IMG/VR virus record: IMGVR_UViG_3300009788_000093 | Span: 1-64,000 of that record | Reading direction: 5' to 3' (one strand) | DNA length: 64,000 nt | From: a virus | Shown here: positions 45,470-54,744 of the stretch, piece by piece | How positions within the stretch are numbered: the stretch's first letter is position 1 | Layout of the letters: the number at the start of each line of letters is the position of its first letter | The notes under the pieces: generated by a model | What the model saw: only the letters and a program-made list of their open reading frames with translations | Databases searched by the model: none | Told to the model about the DNA's origin: nothing | Translations under genes and position numbers: made by a program

Positions 45470-45771
45470 TGTATTTCTCATTCATGAAGTTCTTTCCTAG
45501 TGAGGGAGCAGGTAAGGCGCTACTACTTACAGACGACGAAGGCAATGGATTTATATCCTTAGATGGTAAGACCTTCAGCGAAGACCCGGTTATAGATTTC
45601 ATTATGGAAACCGAGCGATATAAAAAGGGCGGTCCATTAAGAAAGCTTGAATGGCTACAGCAAGGGTTTCAAAATGTAGCATTCATGTCAATGGCTAATA
45701 TCGCTAAAGGTAGTTTAGAAAACGCTCTCGAAACACTATGGGTACAACTACAAGGATGGGAGCCTGAATGA
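45466..45771 (+). CDS. Hypothetical protein, 101 aa
   Basis: ATGA overlap with the MuF fusion gene. Beta-rich N-terminus (LLLTDDEGNGFISLDGKTF), then helices (QNVAFMSMANIAKGSLENAL). The tight coupling suggests a partner or immunity-like role for the kinase or ART domain, which is untested. Confidence 0.65.
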   Translation: MMYFSFMKFFPSEGAGKALLLTDDEGNGFISLDGKTFSEDPVIDFIMETERYKKGGPLRKLEWLQQGFQNVAFMSMANIAKGSLENALETLWVQLQGWEPE

Positions 45772-45947
45772 CAACAGTGAAGCCATCAACGGTCGGAATG
45801 GAAGCAATAAGGTGCTATGATTGTGATAAGTTGTTGGGGTATACAGATGGACGTGTAAGCATTAAGTGTAGTAGATGTGGTGCGATTAATATTTATGTTA
45901 TTACATGTGCGCCTAAAGGAGTTGAACTTCTGCTTACAAATAGATAG
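45768..45947 (+). CDS. com: Com-like zinc-finger protein, 59 aa
   Basis: ATGA overlap. IRCYDCDKLLGYTDGRVSIK followed by CSRCGAIN matches the Mu Com family (PF10122: RC-x-x-C-x-x-L, IKCPRCG-x-x-N). In Mu, Com binds mom mRNA and activates its translation. No mom homologue is recognisable in this window, so the target must be elsewhere or different. Confidence 0.8.
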   Translation: MTTVKPSTVGMEAIRCYDCDKLLGYTDGRVSIKCSRCGAINIYVITCAPKGVELLLTNR

Positions 45948-45956
45948 ATAAAATAT

Positions 45957-45984
45957 TTGCTTATTAAAATAATCGGACTATAAT
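45957..45984 (+). promoter_or_regulatory. Sigma70-type promoter
   Basis: TTGCTT (45957-45962), 16-nt spacer, perfect TATAAT (45979-45984). It lies directly after the com-like gene and upstream of the protease-scaffold-capsid genes, and would start at about 45991, only about 15 nt before a terminator hairpin. Confidence 0.7.
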
Positions 45985-46004
45985 GAATTCCAGAGGACCA
46001 TTAG

Positions 46005-46049
46005 AGACCCAGCGAATTGTTGACTAAAGACAATTCGGTGGGTCTTTTT
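46005..46049 (+). terminator. Strong intrinsic terminator
   Basis: AGACCCAGCGAATTGT (46005-46020) pairs with ACAATTCGGTGGGTCT (46030-46045) at 15 of 16 positions around a 9-nt loop, followed by TTTT. With the promoter just upstream it would yield an RNA of about 55-60 nt, or act as an attenuator for the capsid operon. Confidence 0.88.
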
Positions 46050-46069
46050 CTATTTATAGGAGTTTATAA

Positions 46070-46246
46070 GTGCGAATACGTGATATTCCTAAAGAATGGT
46101 TAGCAACAACAGATGAAGATAGGGCTAAACAATTCTTGCAAGCCAAACAAATTATCAAACGAATTAAAGAAGACGAAGCGAACAATGTTCCAATACCAGC
46201 AATTAAAGGGTTTGAACTAACCTTAATATCGAAGGACTTAATTTAA
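46070..46246 (+). CDS. Small hypothetical protein, 58 aa
   Basis: GTG behind ATAGGAG, the first gene after the terminator. Helical and charged (IPKEWLATTDEDRAKQFLQAKQ). Its stop abuts the GTG of the protease gene. Function unknown. Confidence 0.55.
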   Translation: MRIRDIPKEWLATTDEDRAKQFLQAKQIIKRIKEDEANNVPIPAIKGFELTLISKDLI

Positions 46247-46735
46247 GTGTTCAATAAATTGAAAAGCATAGTGAAGACAATAAGGAAGCACAAGTCAAAT
46301 ACTAATGAATCGAGGGAAATGGATAAATCAGATACTTGGTCAACACAATTTGATATTGCTAAAACAGATGAAGATAGGCAATTGGTATTCGGTTGGCTAT
46401 CGGTAGCGGTTGATAAGGCTGGTGAGGTTATTATCGATAGCCAGGGCGACATTATTGAAGAAGAAGTTTTAGAAAAGGCAGCATATGACTTTACTCTAGA
46501 TGCTCGCAGAGCTGGGGCTATGCATAAGCGCATAGATGGGATAGGCCGCTTAGTAGAATCAATGGTTTTTACGGTTGAAAAACAAGAAGCTCTAGGCATT
46601 CCTGAAGGAACCTTGCCAGTTGCGTGGTGGATCGGTTTCAAAATCGATGACTCAGACACCTGGGCTAAAGTGAAAAGTGGGGAATATTCAGCCTTCAGTA
46701 TCGGGGGAAAAGCAGTCCGAGAGGAGGTGAGCTAG
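46247..46735 (+). CDS. Prohead protease, XkdF-like
   Basis: GTG start, 162 aa. RQLVFGWLSVAVDKAGEVII, DSQGDIIEEEVLEKAAYDF, GAMHKRI (His), LPVAWWIGFKI and GEYSAFSIGGKAVRE (Ser) match the XkdF/S78-like capsid protease family with a His/Ser active site. It would cleave the scaffold and capsid precursors during maturation. Located directly before the scaffold gene. Confidence 0.85.
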   Translation: MFNKLKSIVKTIRKHKSNTNESREMDKSDTWSTQFDIAKTDEDRQLVFGWLSVAVDKAGEVIIDSQGDIIEEEVLEKAAYDFTLDARRAGAMHKRIDGIGRLVESMVFTVEKQEALGIPEGTLPVAWWIGFKIDDSDTWAKVKSGEYSAFSIGGKAVREEVS

Positions 46736-46736
46736 G

Positions 46737-47777
<1,041 letters not shown>

Positions 47778-48176
47778 ATGTCTTACGAAATTAAAGGATT
47801 TACTCTTGGAACGTTGCGTGCGCCGACTACTGCTTTTGGCAATCGGCAATATTACGGAGTGAATGCTTCTAGTTCGGAAGGTTTTATTAAGGTTGCTGTA
47901 GGTAACGCTTCTTCAAGTGGTTCACCTATTGGTATTCTGCAAAATGCTCCTCAAGTTGCTAATGAGGCTGCTGAAATTATGGTGATGGGTGTTAGTAAGG
48001 CGTTTGCTCTTACGGCAGTTAGTGCCGGGGCAAACTTCATCTTTAGCACTAGCGGGGCAATTGCCTCTAGTACCGCAGCTGGAGCCTTGACAACAAGTTG
48101 GGGGCCAGTGCTTGAAAGCGCTTCATCAGGTGAATATGCAACAGTGTTGCTACGACCTGTTGATCGGAGCACGTAA
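47778..48176 (+). CDS. Capsid decoration protein (DUF2190-like), 132 aa
   Basis: ATG directly after the scaffold stop, behind GAGAGGAGCG. IKGFTLGTLRAPTTAFGNRQYY, PIGILQNAPQVANEAAEIMV and a C-terminal ATVLLRP resemble DUF2190 decoration proteins: beta-rich, Ala/Ser-rich trimers that stabilise the capsid. Confidence 0.78.
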   Translation: MSYEIKGFTLGTLRAPTTAFGNRQYYGVNASSSEGFIKVAVGNASSSGSPIGILQNAPQVANEAAEIMVMGVSKAFALTAVSAGANFIFSTSGAIASSTAAGALTTSWGPVLESASSGEYATVLLRPVDRST

Positions 48177-48178
48177 GA

Positions 48179-48331
48179 ATGACTAATTTTGTTCCACCTA
48201 AAGGCGACCTCCTAGGAGTAGCTTTGAACGGTATCCCCCATGCCGGGGTGGAACGATTAATTTTTTCGAACAGTAATGGGTTCCGCTTCGGGGGAAGAAG
48301 TGGATTGAAAATTAACAAAGGAGTGAATTAA
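48179..48331 (+). CDS. Small hypothetical protein, 50 aa
   Basis: ATG two bases after the decoration gene. Gly/Asn-rich (NGFRFGGRSGLKINKGVN). It may be a minor virion component. Its stop abuts the capsid gene start. Confidence 0.5.
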   Translation: MTNFVPPKGDLLGVALNGIPHAGVERLIFSNSNGFRFGGRSGLKINKGVN

Positions 48332-49291
48332 ATGCCACAACCGCATCGCGGGCAAGTGCATGTCGATAGGCCGCTGACGAATATCAGCATTGCTTATCGG
48401 CAAGACGCTTCACAGTTCATCGCGGAAAAAGTTTTTCCACGTGTTTCTGTAAGCAAGCAGAGCGATCAATACTTTGTCTATGACATTGGTGATTGGTATC
48501 GTTCTGATACCCAACGCCGAGCACCAGGCTCGGAATCCGCTGGGTCGGGATGGGCAATCACAACAGATAGCTATTTCTGTGACGTGTTTGCTATCCACAA
48601 AGATGTAGATGACCAAACTCGTGCGAATGCAGATTCGCCGATTGAACTAGATAGGGATTCTACTGAGTTCATCACTCAAGATATGATGATTAAAAAAGAA
48701 ACAGAGTGGACAACTGCTTTCTTCACAACAAGTTTGTGGACAGGAAGTACAACCGGCACGGACATTACGCCGGGTGATCTCTGGGATACCGTTGCTAGCA
48801 CGCCTATCGACGATATTCAAGAACAACGGCAATCAATCGCCGAGAAGACAGGCTTTATGCCTAACACGTTAGTGTTGGGGCCAGAAGTCTACAAGGAACT
48901 TCGGGAACATGCCGATATCCTTGATCGGATTAAGTACACACAAAGAGGAATTGTTACCGAGGATATTTTGGCGGCATTGTTTGATGTTAGCCGGGTTTTC
49001 GTTCCTCTGGCAACGCGGAACACTGCAAATGAGAATGCTACCGATGTCATGGACTTCATCTATGGCAAGAGTGCGTTCCTTTGCTATAGTGCACCGTCAC
49101 CGGGTGTCATGCGTCCGAGTGCAGGCTACACATTTACTTGGAGTGGTTTAGGCGCAAATGCTACTGGTCAAGCTGTTACTCGGTTCCGCCAGGAACACCT
49201 TAAGAGTGACCGCATCGAGCTTGAAGCTGCATTTGACCAAAAGCTAGTGGCCGCTGACCTGGGTGTATTCTTCTCAGCTGTAGTTAGTTAA
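48332..49291 (+). CDS. Major capsid protein
   Basis: ATG behind AAAGGAGTG, 319 aa. RPLTNISIAYRQDASQFIAE and VFPRVSVSKQSDQYFVYDI open a HK97-type/E-family capsid. VLGPEVYKELREHADILDRI and FRQEHLKSDRIELEAAFDQKLVAA are typical P- and A-domain blocks. Codon use is more GC-rich than in neighbouring genes, as often seen in highly expressed genes. Confidence 0.92.
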   Translation: MPQPHRGQVHVDRPLTNISIAYRQDASQFIAEKVFPRVSVSKQSDQYFVYDIGDWYRSDTQRRAPGSESAGSGWAITTDSYFCDVFAIHKDVDDQTRANADSPIELDRDSTEFITQDMMIKKETEWTTAFFTTSLWTGSTTGTDITPGDLWDTVASTPIDDIQEQRQSIAEKTGFMPNTLVLGPEVYKELREHADILDRIKYTQRGIVTEDILAALFDVSRVFVPLATRNTANENATDVMDFIYGKSAFLCYSAPSPGVMRPSAGYTFTWSGLGANATGQAVTRFRQEHLKSDRIELEAAFDQKLVAADLGVFFSAVVS

Positions 49292-49304
49292 GGGGGGTTG
49301 TAAC

Positions 49305-49826
49305 ATGGGAACACAAAAATTCTTCAGGGACAGTTACTTTACTGGGAATTCTAGTTTTGCTGGTAATGTTACGGTTGACGGGACACTGACGGCGACTAGC
49401 GGTTTTACAGCGTCGGATGTGGTGACCCTTACAACGGGGTTAGTCGTTCCGGTGGTAACCGCTGGCTCTAGCGAGAGTATTCCGCAGACCGGGTTAGTTA
49501 ATTTTAACTCGACAGGTAAAGGGACAAATCTTCACCTGTTTACAGGTGCTCCAGTAGCAGGACAGACAGTGACTCTTTTCAATCAGTTGATGTCAGGGTC
49601 ATCGTCAATCAACAAGTGCATTACGTCTACTGAGTTTGGCGCAGTCACTATCGTTTCAACCGGAATTATTAACGGTCGAAGCGTCACGATTGGGACACCA
49701 GGCACAGCAGCAAACGGCAACGGAGCGTATGCAGTTCTGATTGGTCTTTCGACAAGCCAATTTGGATTGATTGGCGGCGAGCCAAGTTCAGGCGTATTTG
49801 TAACAACTTCAACATCAACAGGGTAA
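49305..49826 (+). CDS. Virion-associated beta protein, 173 aa
   Basis: ATG behind AAGGGGGGTTG. Thr/Ser/Gly-rich all-beta sequence (GNSSFAGNVTVDGTLTATSG) like head-fibre or decoration proteins. Probably on the capsid surface given its place right after the major capsid gene. Confidence 0.6.
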   Translation: MGTQKFFRDSYFTGNSSFAGNVTVDGTLTATSGFTASDVVTLTTGLVVPVVTAGSSESIPQTGLVNFNSTGKGTNLHLFTGAPVAGQTVTLFNQLMSGSSSINKCITSTEFGAVTIVSTGIINGRSVTIGTPGTAANGNGAYAVLIGLSTSQFGLIGGEPSSGVFVTTSTSTG

Positions 49827-49867
49827 ATTCGATTCCTAAAGGGGGAAAGGCTTGCGGGGGCAAGCCG

Positions 49868-50878
49868 ATGATTATGGAAAATGTAGTGACAAAAGAAAGA
49901 TTAGTACAAACACAACCCGAGGGGGCTACTTCTACCCCAGTAGAAGAGCCTCCTTCGGGCGCTGTGGTTGCTCTACCGATTAACGAGACTCAATCAATTG
50001 TTATTAAACAACGGAAAAAGGTTATTATCTTAGGCTTTGCACCAGATACTAGAAATATGGCACCAGTTGATGACCCAACTTTTGATGTATGGCCATTGAA
50101 TGAGCTTTACCTGGAAATGCCAATATTGCGGGAATATGCTACTGGCTGGTTTCAACTTCACGGTTCAGAGCCGTCTACAATTCGAGATCCGCAACAGAAA
50201 TTAAGTTTATCGAAATTAAAGTGCCCAATTTGGATGTGGAACGTACACCCTGAGATTCCTAATTCGGTTAAGTATCCCAGGGAACAAATTATGAAGCACT
50301 TTGATACTTACGGTGAAGGCATGAATCCATTGATTTTACACGAACGTGATCGGGTTTACTTCACAAACACTATTAGCTGGATGATAGTTCTAGCTATTTA
50401 TTTGCAATATGAGGAAATTCATATTTACGGTGTCAATATGGCTCAAGACCAAGAATATCAACACCAACGACCAAGTTGCGAAATGTATATCGGCTGGGCC
50501 AGGGGTAGGGGAATTAAGGTTCATTTGCCACATGAATCTGATCTTTGTCGATCATGGATGCTTTACGGGTACGACGATGATTCAGCTTACATGAAGAAGA
50601 TGTATGCTCGAGAGGGCGAGTTGCAACAACGCATAAATGCAGGGCAACAACAAATAGCCCAATTCCAGCAACAAATAGCTAATCTATCAGCTCAACAAAA
50701 TCAACTTATGGGCGCTAAGGAAAATGTTAAATATTGTATTGGCTTAGGTGCACCGGGAGGAACTAGCGACTTATTTAGAGAAGAAGTCAAACAAGAAGTA
50801 AAAGATAAGATTGAAGCGGAAGCTCTAAGGGAGAAGCAAGAAGCGGCTAGAAAAGCAGAAATTGAGGGGAAAGAATAA
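49868..50878 (+). CDS. DUF115/Maf-like Rossmann protein, 336 aa
   Basis: ATG behind GGGGGCAAGC. A disordered N-terminus (1-50) precedes a Rossmann-like core. KKVIILGFAPDTRN is the first strand-loop, and TNTISWMIVLAIYLQYEEIHIYGVNMAQD resembles the G-x-D core of DUF115/Maf proteins. A Gln-rich coiled coil (about 250-285) and a charged helix follow. Maf proteins transfer pseudaminic or legionaminic acid to flagellin, so with a Pse cassette present a virion glycosyltransferase is conceivable, but similarity is weak by eye. Confidence 0.45.
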   Translation: MIMENVVTKERLVQTQPEGATSTPVEEPPSGAVVALPINETQSIVIKQRKKVIILGFAPDTRNMAPVDDPTFDVWPLNELYLEMPILREYATGWFQLHGSEPSTIRDPQQKLSLSKLKCPIWMWNVHPEIPNSVKYPREQIMKHFDTYGEGMNPLILHERDRVYFTNTISWMIVLAIYLQYEEIHIYGVNMAQDQEYQHQRPSCEMYIGWARGRGIKVHLPHESDLCRSWMLYGYDDDSAYMKKMYAREGELQQRINAGQQQIAQFQQQIANLSAQQNQLMGAKENVKYCIGLGAPGGTSDLFREEVKQEVKDKIEAEALREKQEAARKAEIEGKE

Positions 50879-51267
50879 TGTATAGAGTTAAGCGTAAGCG
50901 CATTAAAACTAAAGATAGAACTATGCATGCTGGGGATACGTTTGAGGTCGCAGAGTTGGGGCTTAAGCCGGGGCCGAAGCTAGACCGTCTCCTAGATAGA
51001 TTAACAAGGTTGGATATGGTGATTGAAGTTGAGGGCAACAAGAAAGCTCCCGCATCGGTTGTTAATGTTGGAACGGTTGTTGTTGATTCGGGGCCTGAGC
51101 CAACGCCGGAAAACTTGCCTGAAGAGTTTCAACCGCAACAAAAGGCGGGGCTAACTTTAGGGGATTTAGAACATAAAGGTCCATGGTATTATCTGCCAAA
51201 TGGGGAAAAGGTTAAAGGCAAGAAAGCAGCGCTTGAAGCTTTGGTATCCTTGAATGGAGGTAATTGA
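50878..51267 (+). CDS. Hypothetical structural-region protein, 129 aa
   Basis: ATG overlaps the previous stop (TAATG). Basic N-terminus with an SH3-like THAGDTFEVAELGL-type segment (MHAGDTFEVAELGLKPGP). The C-terminal KGPWYYLPNGEKVKGKKAAL looks like a small peptide motif domain. Likely a connector-region accessory. Confidence 0.6.
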   Translation: MYRVKRKRIKTKDRTMHAGDTFEVAELGLKPGPKLDRLLDRLTRLDMVIEVEGNKKAPASVVNVGTVVVDSGPEPTPENLPEEFQPQQKAGLTLGDLEHKGPWYYLPNGEKVKGKKAALEALVSLNGGN

Positions 51268-51533
51268 GTATGTATATAGTGCAAAGAATGGCGGTTGATG
51301 TTGCCCCTAATATTGTTAGAAATGTTGGTGATGAGCTAACTAAAGATGATGTGAAGAAGGTCGGCAAAAAGCGCATGAAGTCTATGCTGGCCACTCGCAG
51401 GCTTATTGAGATTGAGGTCTTAGCTTCTGAGCCAGAAGTGAGTGTCATTTCCGAAATTAAGCTTGAACCTAGAGCTCAAACTGGGGCTGAAATTAAAGTT
51501 GCCTACAAGAAGAGTAAGGCTAAGGAAAGCTAA
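51264..51533 (+). CDS. Hypothetical structural-region protein, 89 aa
   Basis: TTGA overlap (ATG 51270 is an alternative start). Related in layout to the previous protein: Y-x-V-x-R-M/K start, basic middle, a Val/Ile-rich strand. Between capsid and connector genes. Function unknown. Confidence 0.6.
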   Translation: MSMYIVQRMAVDVAPNIVRNVGDELTKDDVKKVGKKRMKSMLATRRLIEIEVLASEPEVSVISEIKLEPRAQTGAEIKVAYKKSKAKES

Positions 51534-51961
51534 TGACCTTCTCATATAATGATGCTGATCTTTCCACTGACCTGAATAAGGTTAGGCGGTTAATCAATGA
51601 TGTGAATTCTAGCTCACCCTTCTTCACTGACGAAGAAGTTGGCTTCTTTATTGATCAGGATTCTAATATTTTTGGTGCAGCTTCAATTGCTTGTAGGGCT
51701 TTAGCTACGAGGTTCGCTAGCGGTGTAAGTAAATCTGTGGGCAAACTCAGCATTAGCTTAGAACAAAAGTTTGATCATTATGATGCGCTATCGACTCAAT
51801 ATGCTTCGCTGGCAACATCTAAGGGCGCTCCGCAAGTATTTGCCGGGGCTTTGACTAAGACCCAAAAGAATACTTTGGAATCTAATACCGATAGAGTCGA
51901 GCCAGCTTTCTATCGTGATATGTTTGACTTTGTTGGAAGGGTTTCGTCCTCACAGGATTAG
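51533..51961 (+). CDS. Head-tail connector (adaptor), 142 aa
   Basis: ATG in a TAATG overlap. The DLNKVRRLINDVNSSSPFFT, DEEVGFFIDQDSNIFGAASI and ACRALATRFA helices resemble HK97 gp6/SPP1 gp15-type adaptors that extend the portal ring. Position after the capsid genes fits. Confidence 0.8.
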   Translation: MTFSYNDADLSTDLNKVRRLINDVNSSSPFFTDEEVGFFIDQDSNIFGAASIACRALATRFASGVSKSVGKLSISLEQKFDHYDALSTQYASLATSKGAPQVFAGALTKTQKNTLESNTDRVEPAFYRDMFDFVGRVSSSQD

Positions 51962-51974
51962 GTGATTGACTTAA

Positions 51975-52301
51975 ATGACTTTTGAAAGCGAATACCTCGA
52001 CTGCATGCCGCATTCAATTGTGGTTAATGCATTTAGTTCAATAGATGCTTACGGTAAGACGGCGCACTCAACAGCAGGTACAACTTATTCGGGGTTGTTT
52101 CAACAAGATCAAAAACTGGTTAGGGCGTTAGATGGTGAAGAGAAGGTTTCTCATGCTAGCGCAATAATCAGCAGTAGCGGGGCGACCATAAACCCTGATG
52201 ATAAGATTACCCTTCCAGATGGGACTGTTCGGAAGATCATAGCAATTGCTACCCTTTATGACGAAGAAGGTCAGCATCATACAGAAATAATGTTTGGGTG
52301 A
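51975..52301 (+). CDS. Head-tail stopper, 108 aa
   Basis: ATG start. Small beta-barrel-like protein (DKITLPDGTVRKIIAIATLY and HTEIMFG end). Order and size match stopper proteins that follow the adaptor (SPP1 gp16/HK97 gp7-like). Assigned mainly by position. Confidence 0.65.
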   Translation: MTFESEYLDCMPHSIVVNAFSSIDAYGKTAHSTAGTTYSGLFQQDQKLVRALDGEEKVSHASAIISSSGATINPDDKITLPDGTVRKIIAIATLYDEEGQHHTEIMFG

Positions 52302-52304
52302 ATT

Positions 52305-52766
52305 ATGGCTAGAAATGTTTTAGGGAAAATGTTAACAATTACCGGGGATGACGAACTTATTCGGAAACTAAAGGATATTGATAGGCGGCACCCTAAGGTT
52401 ACGGAGGCATCTTTACTTAAGGTTGCTCAAGACATAATGAATGACTCAAAAGAAAACTTTGTCCCTAGGCGTGAAGGGATCCTGGAGGCTTCAGGGCACG
52501 TTGACCCACCTGAAAGAACAAGTGGAAGGGTTACGATTAAGATAGGTTACGGTGGGTCGGCAGCTCCTTACGCTTTGGCGATTCATGAAAACCCGAGGGC
52601 CGGTAAGACTCGCGGAGAAAGTCCGTCAGGTAAGAAATATAAAACTTGGGCGAAAGTTGGGGAGTGGAAGTACCTAGAAACTCCGGTGATGGAAGCCACT
52701 CTTGATTATCGGCAAAACATGGTTAAGACGGTAAACGAATTTCTACGCAGGCAGGCCATACAATGA
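52305..52766 (+). CDS. HK97 gp10-like tail/neck protein, 153 aa
   Basis: ATG start. The GDDELIRKLKDIDRRHPKVT helix, ASGHVDPPERTSGRVTIKIG and YALAIHENPRAGKTRG are the gp10/minor-tail pattern (Y-A-x-x-x-H-E). These proteins join head completion with tail attachment. Confidence 0.85.
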   Translation: MARNVLGKMLTITGDDELIRKLKDIDRRHPKVTEASLLKVAQDIMNDSKENFVPRREGILEASGHVDPPERTSGRVTIKIGYGGSAAPYALAIHENPRAGKTRGESPSGKKYKTWAKVGEWKYLETPVMEATLDYRQNMVKTVNEFLRRQAIQ

Positions 52767-53179
52767 TATTGGATGAGATTGCGAAATTGATAGTAGATAG
52801 TACAACAATGGCTCTTGGCACAAACATATTTAAGGGTTTTGAAAATAACAGGGCGCAGGATACTGCTACCTTTGTTCATGAAACTCAAGGTGCTGCGCCT
52901 ACAAGAATATTCGCTTCATCAACCCCGGCTTGGGAGAATCCTAGGATTCAAATTGTAGACCGTTCAAGCGATTATCAAACGGGCAGGGATGCGTCAGAAC
53001 TGAATTATAAAATATTGCAAGGACAAGTAAATGTTACATTAAAGCCATCGTCAAGTGCATCAGGGACAACATACTTAACGATTGACCCAGTTCAGTCCCC
53101 ATTTTATTTAGGCTTAGATGACAGCGACAGGCACACATTTGCTTGTAATTATCAAATATTTAAAAGCTTATCAACATAG
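52763..53179 (+). CDS. Tail terminator-like/minor capsid protein, 138 aa
   Basis: ATGA overlap. IFKGFENNRAQDTATFVHET, PRIQIVDRSSDYQTGRDASE and a beta-rich remainder resemble tail terminators of siphoviruses. Located just before the tail tube genes. Confidence 0.75.
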   Translation: MILDEIAKLIVDSTTMALGTNIFKGFENNRAQDTATFVHETQGAAPTRIFASSTPAWENPRIQIVDRSSDYQTGRDASELNYKILQGQVNVTLKPSSSASGTTYLTIDPVQSPFYLGLDDSDRHTFACNYQIFKSLST

Positions 53180-53189
53180 GAGGTGTTAA

Positions 53190-53918
53190 ATGGCTTTTGT
53201 ACATGGTAAAAATACGATTGTGTTGATGCAAGGCTTCAATATGTCCAACTATCTCAACTCTGTTGAAACGGATTTAACGGCAGATGTTAGCGAAATCACT
53301 GTTTTCAATAGCTCTACCGTAAAGAGTTATATTGGTGGCAACAAGGATGCTACCTTGAGTGCTGAAGGATTATTTGAAGGCAGTACGGCTGCCCCAAATG
53401 TAGATGCATTCATAAGCATAGTTCCCAGTTCTTCAGACGTTCTTTGGTCAATTTACCCAAATGGGACAACGCTCGGATCTTTCGGTAATGGAATAGCAAC
53501 TGTTCATACTGAATATTCGGTTACAGCTCCTGTAGATGATGTGGTTTCTATGACTGTAAGCGGGCAATCAGTTTCCGGTAGAGAGCGAATTGCCTCACTC
53601 AAATCTATTGCGTCAGAAACAGCTAATACTGGTGTTGGGACTGGGTTTGATGCTGGGGTCGGGAGCAGTTCTGACGCTAGCGGCGGGGTTGGATATTTGC
53701 AAAAATTAGAAAACCTGAGGAGCTTAACCTCTGCTACGATTCAACATTCTAACAACAACTCATCTTGGGATGCCTTAATCAGCTTTACGGCTACAACGGC
53801 GGTAACAGCAGAGCGGATTGCGGTTACTGGTGCAGTTAAAAGGTATACAAGAGCAATTTTTCAACAAGCAGCAAGCACATTGAACGGCTCATTCAATATG
53901 GGCTTCAACAGAAAGTAG
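53190..53918 (+). CDS. Tail tube protein 1, 242 aa
   Basis: ATG behind AGGAGGTG. AFVHGKNTIVLMQGFNMSNY, then LNSVETDLTADVSEITVFNS and YIGGNKDATLSAEGLFEG show the common tube fold. The same blocks occur in the next gene. The second half is a separate Ser/Ala-rich beta domain (about 140-242). Either this or its paralogue is the major tube subunit. Confidence 0.8.
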   Translation: MAFVHGKNTIVLMQGFNMSNYLNSVETDLTADVSEITVFNSSTVKSYIGGNKDATLSAEGLFEGSTAAPNVDAFISIVPSSSDVLWSIYPNGTTLGSFGNGIATVHTEYSVTAPVDDVVSMTVSGQSVSGRERIASLKSIASETANTGVGTGFDAGVGSSSDASGGVGYLQKLENLRSLTSATIQHSNNNSSWDALISFTATTAVTAERIAVTGAVKRYTRAIFQQAASTLNGSFNMGFNRK

Positions 53919-53928
53919 GAGGTAAGAA

Positions 53929-54357
53929 ATGGCTTTTCAACATGGTAAGAAAACGGGATTTCATGTTACTGATTCCTCAACAACTTTGAGGAACATTACT
54001 CAGTTTTTAAACTCGGTAGAAATCTCAAAAACTGGTGATACTGCGGAGGTCACAACTTTCAATACGACTAATGCGACTAAGGCGTATTTAGGCGGACTAA
54101 AGGATGCGACCCTTTCTCTTGAGGGAAAATGGGACGCAACAGTTGATGGCTACTTGGATGGGATCGTAGGTCTAGCGAAGACTTACTACCTCCAAGTCCC
54201 ATCTACAGATGCTTCAGCAGCAGATTTCGTTCAATACACGGGCACTTGCATTATGACGGCTTACAGTGGCCCGGCAGCTAGCGTTGATGACGCAGTTACA
54301 TTTACTGCAGACTTTCAACTTAGCGGATCGCAAGTAAGAACAGCAGGCTCAACGTAA
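53929..54357 (+). CDS. Tail tube protein 2, 142 aa
   Basis: ATG behind GTAGGAGGTAAG. AFQHGKKTGFHV, FLNSVEISKTGDTAEVTTFN and YLGGLKDATLSLEGKWD parallel the previous gene block by block, and the tube domain fills the whole protein. Its minimal size suggests it may be the main tube subunit, the larger paralogue being decorated. Confidence 0.82.
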   Translation: MAFQHGKKTGFHVTDSSTTLRNITQFLNSVEISKTGDTAEVTTFNTTNATKAYLGGLKDATLSLEGKWDATVDGYLDGIVGLAKTYYLQVPSTDASAADFVQYTGTCIMTAYSGPAASVDDAVTFTADFQLSGSQVRTAGST

Positions 54358-54387
54358 ACTAGATTACCTTAGGAGGGTAAAAGTAAA

Positions 54388-54744
54388 ATGGGGAAAAAAG
54401 ATATGCTCACGGTGGACCAGATCCTTGATTCTGTTGATTTCAAAGAAGAAGTAATTGAGATCAAGGAATGGGGGGGCAGCGTGAAAATTCGTTCGTTAAA
54501 TATCGAACAGATGCAACGCATTAGAAAGAATGCTTCTTTAGTGGAAGATGGAGAAATTGACGAAGAAAGGTTTGGCATGCTCCTATTTATTGAAGGAGTT
54601 TCTGAGCCTAAGTTTGATGAGTCTCATATCGAAAAACTTAAGACTAAAAACTTGATGGCTTATGGGCGAGTAATTACTAGGTTGCAAGAACTTTGTGGCC
54701 TTGGCGGGGACGAAGTAAAGGAAGCTAAAAAGCTTTTTACCTAA
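54388..54744 (+). CDS. Tail assembly chaperone (gpG-like), 118 aa
   Basis: ATG behind TTAGGAGGG. LTVDQILDSVDFKEEVIEIKEWGG, KIRSLNIEQMQRIRKNASL and FIEGVSEPKF resemble siphovirus tail assembly chaperones. It ends in a T-run that allows a -1 shift into the following frame. Located before the tape measure gene as expected. Confidence 0.85.
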   Translation: MGKKDMLTVDQILDSVDFKEEVIEIKEWGGSVKIRSLNIEQMQRIRKNASLVEDGEIDEERFGMLLFIEGVSEPKFDESHIEKLKTKNLMAYGRVITRLQELCGLGGDEVKEAKKLFT

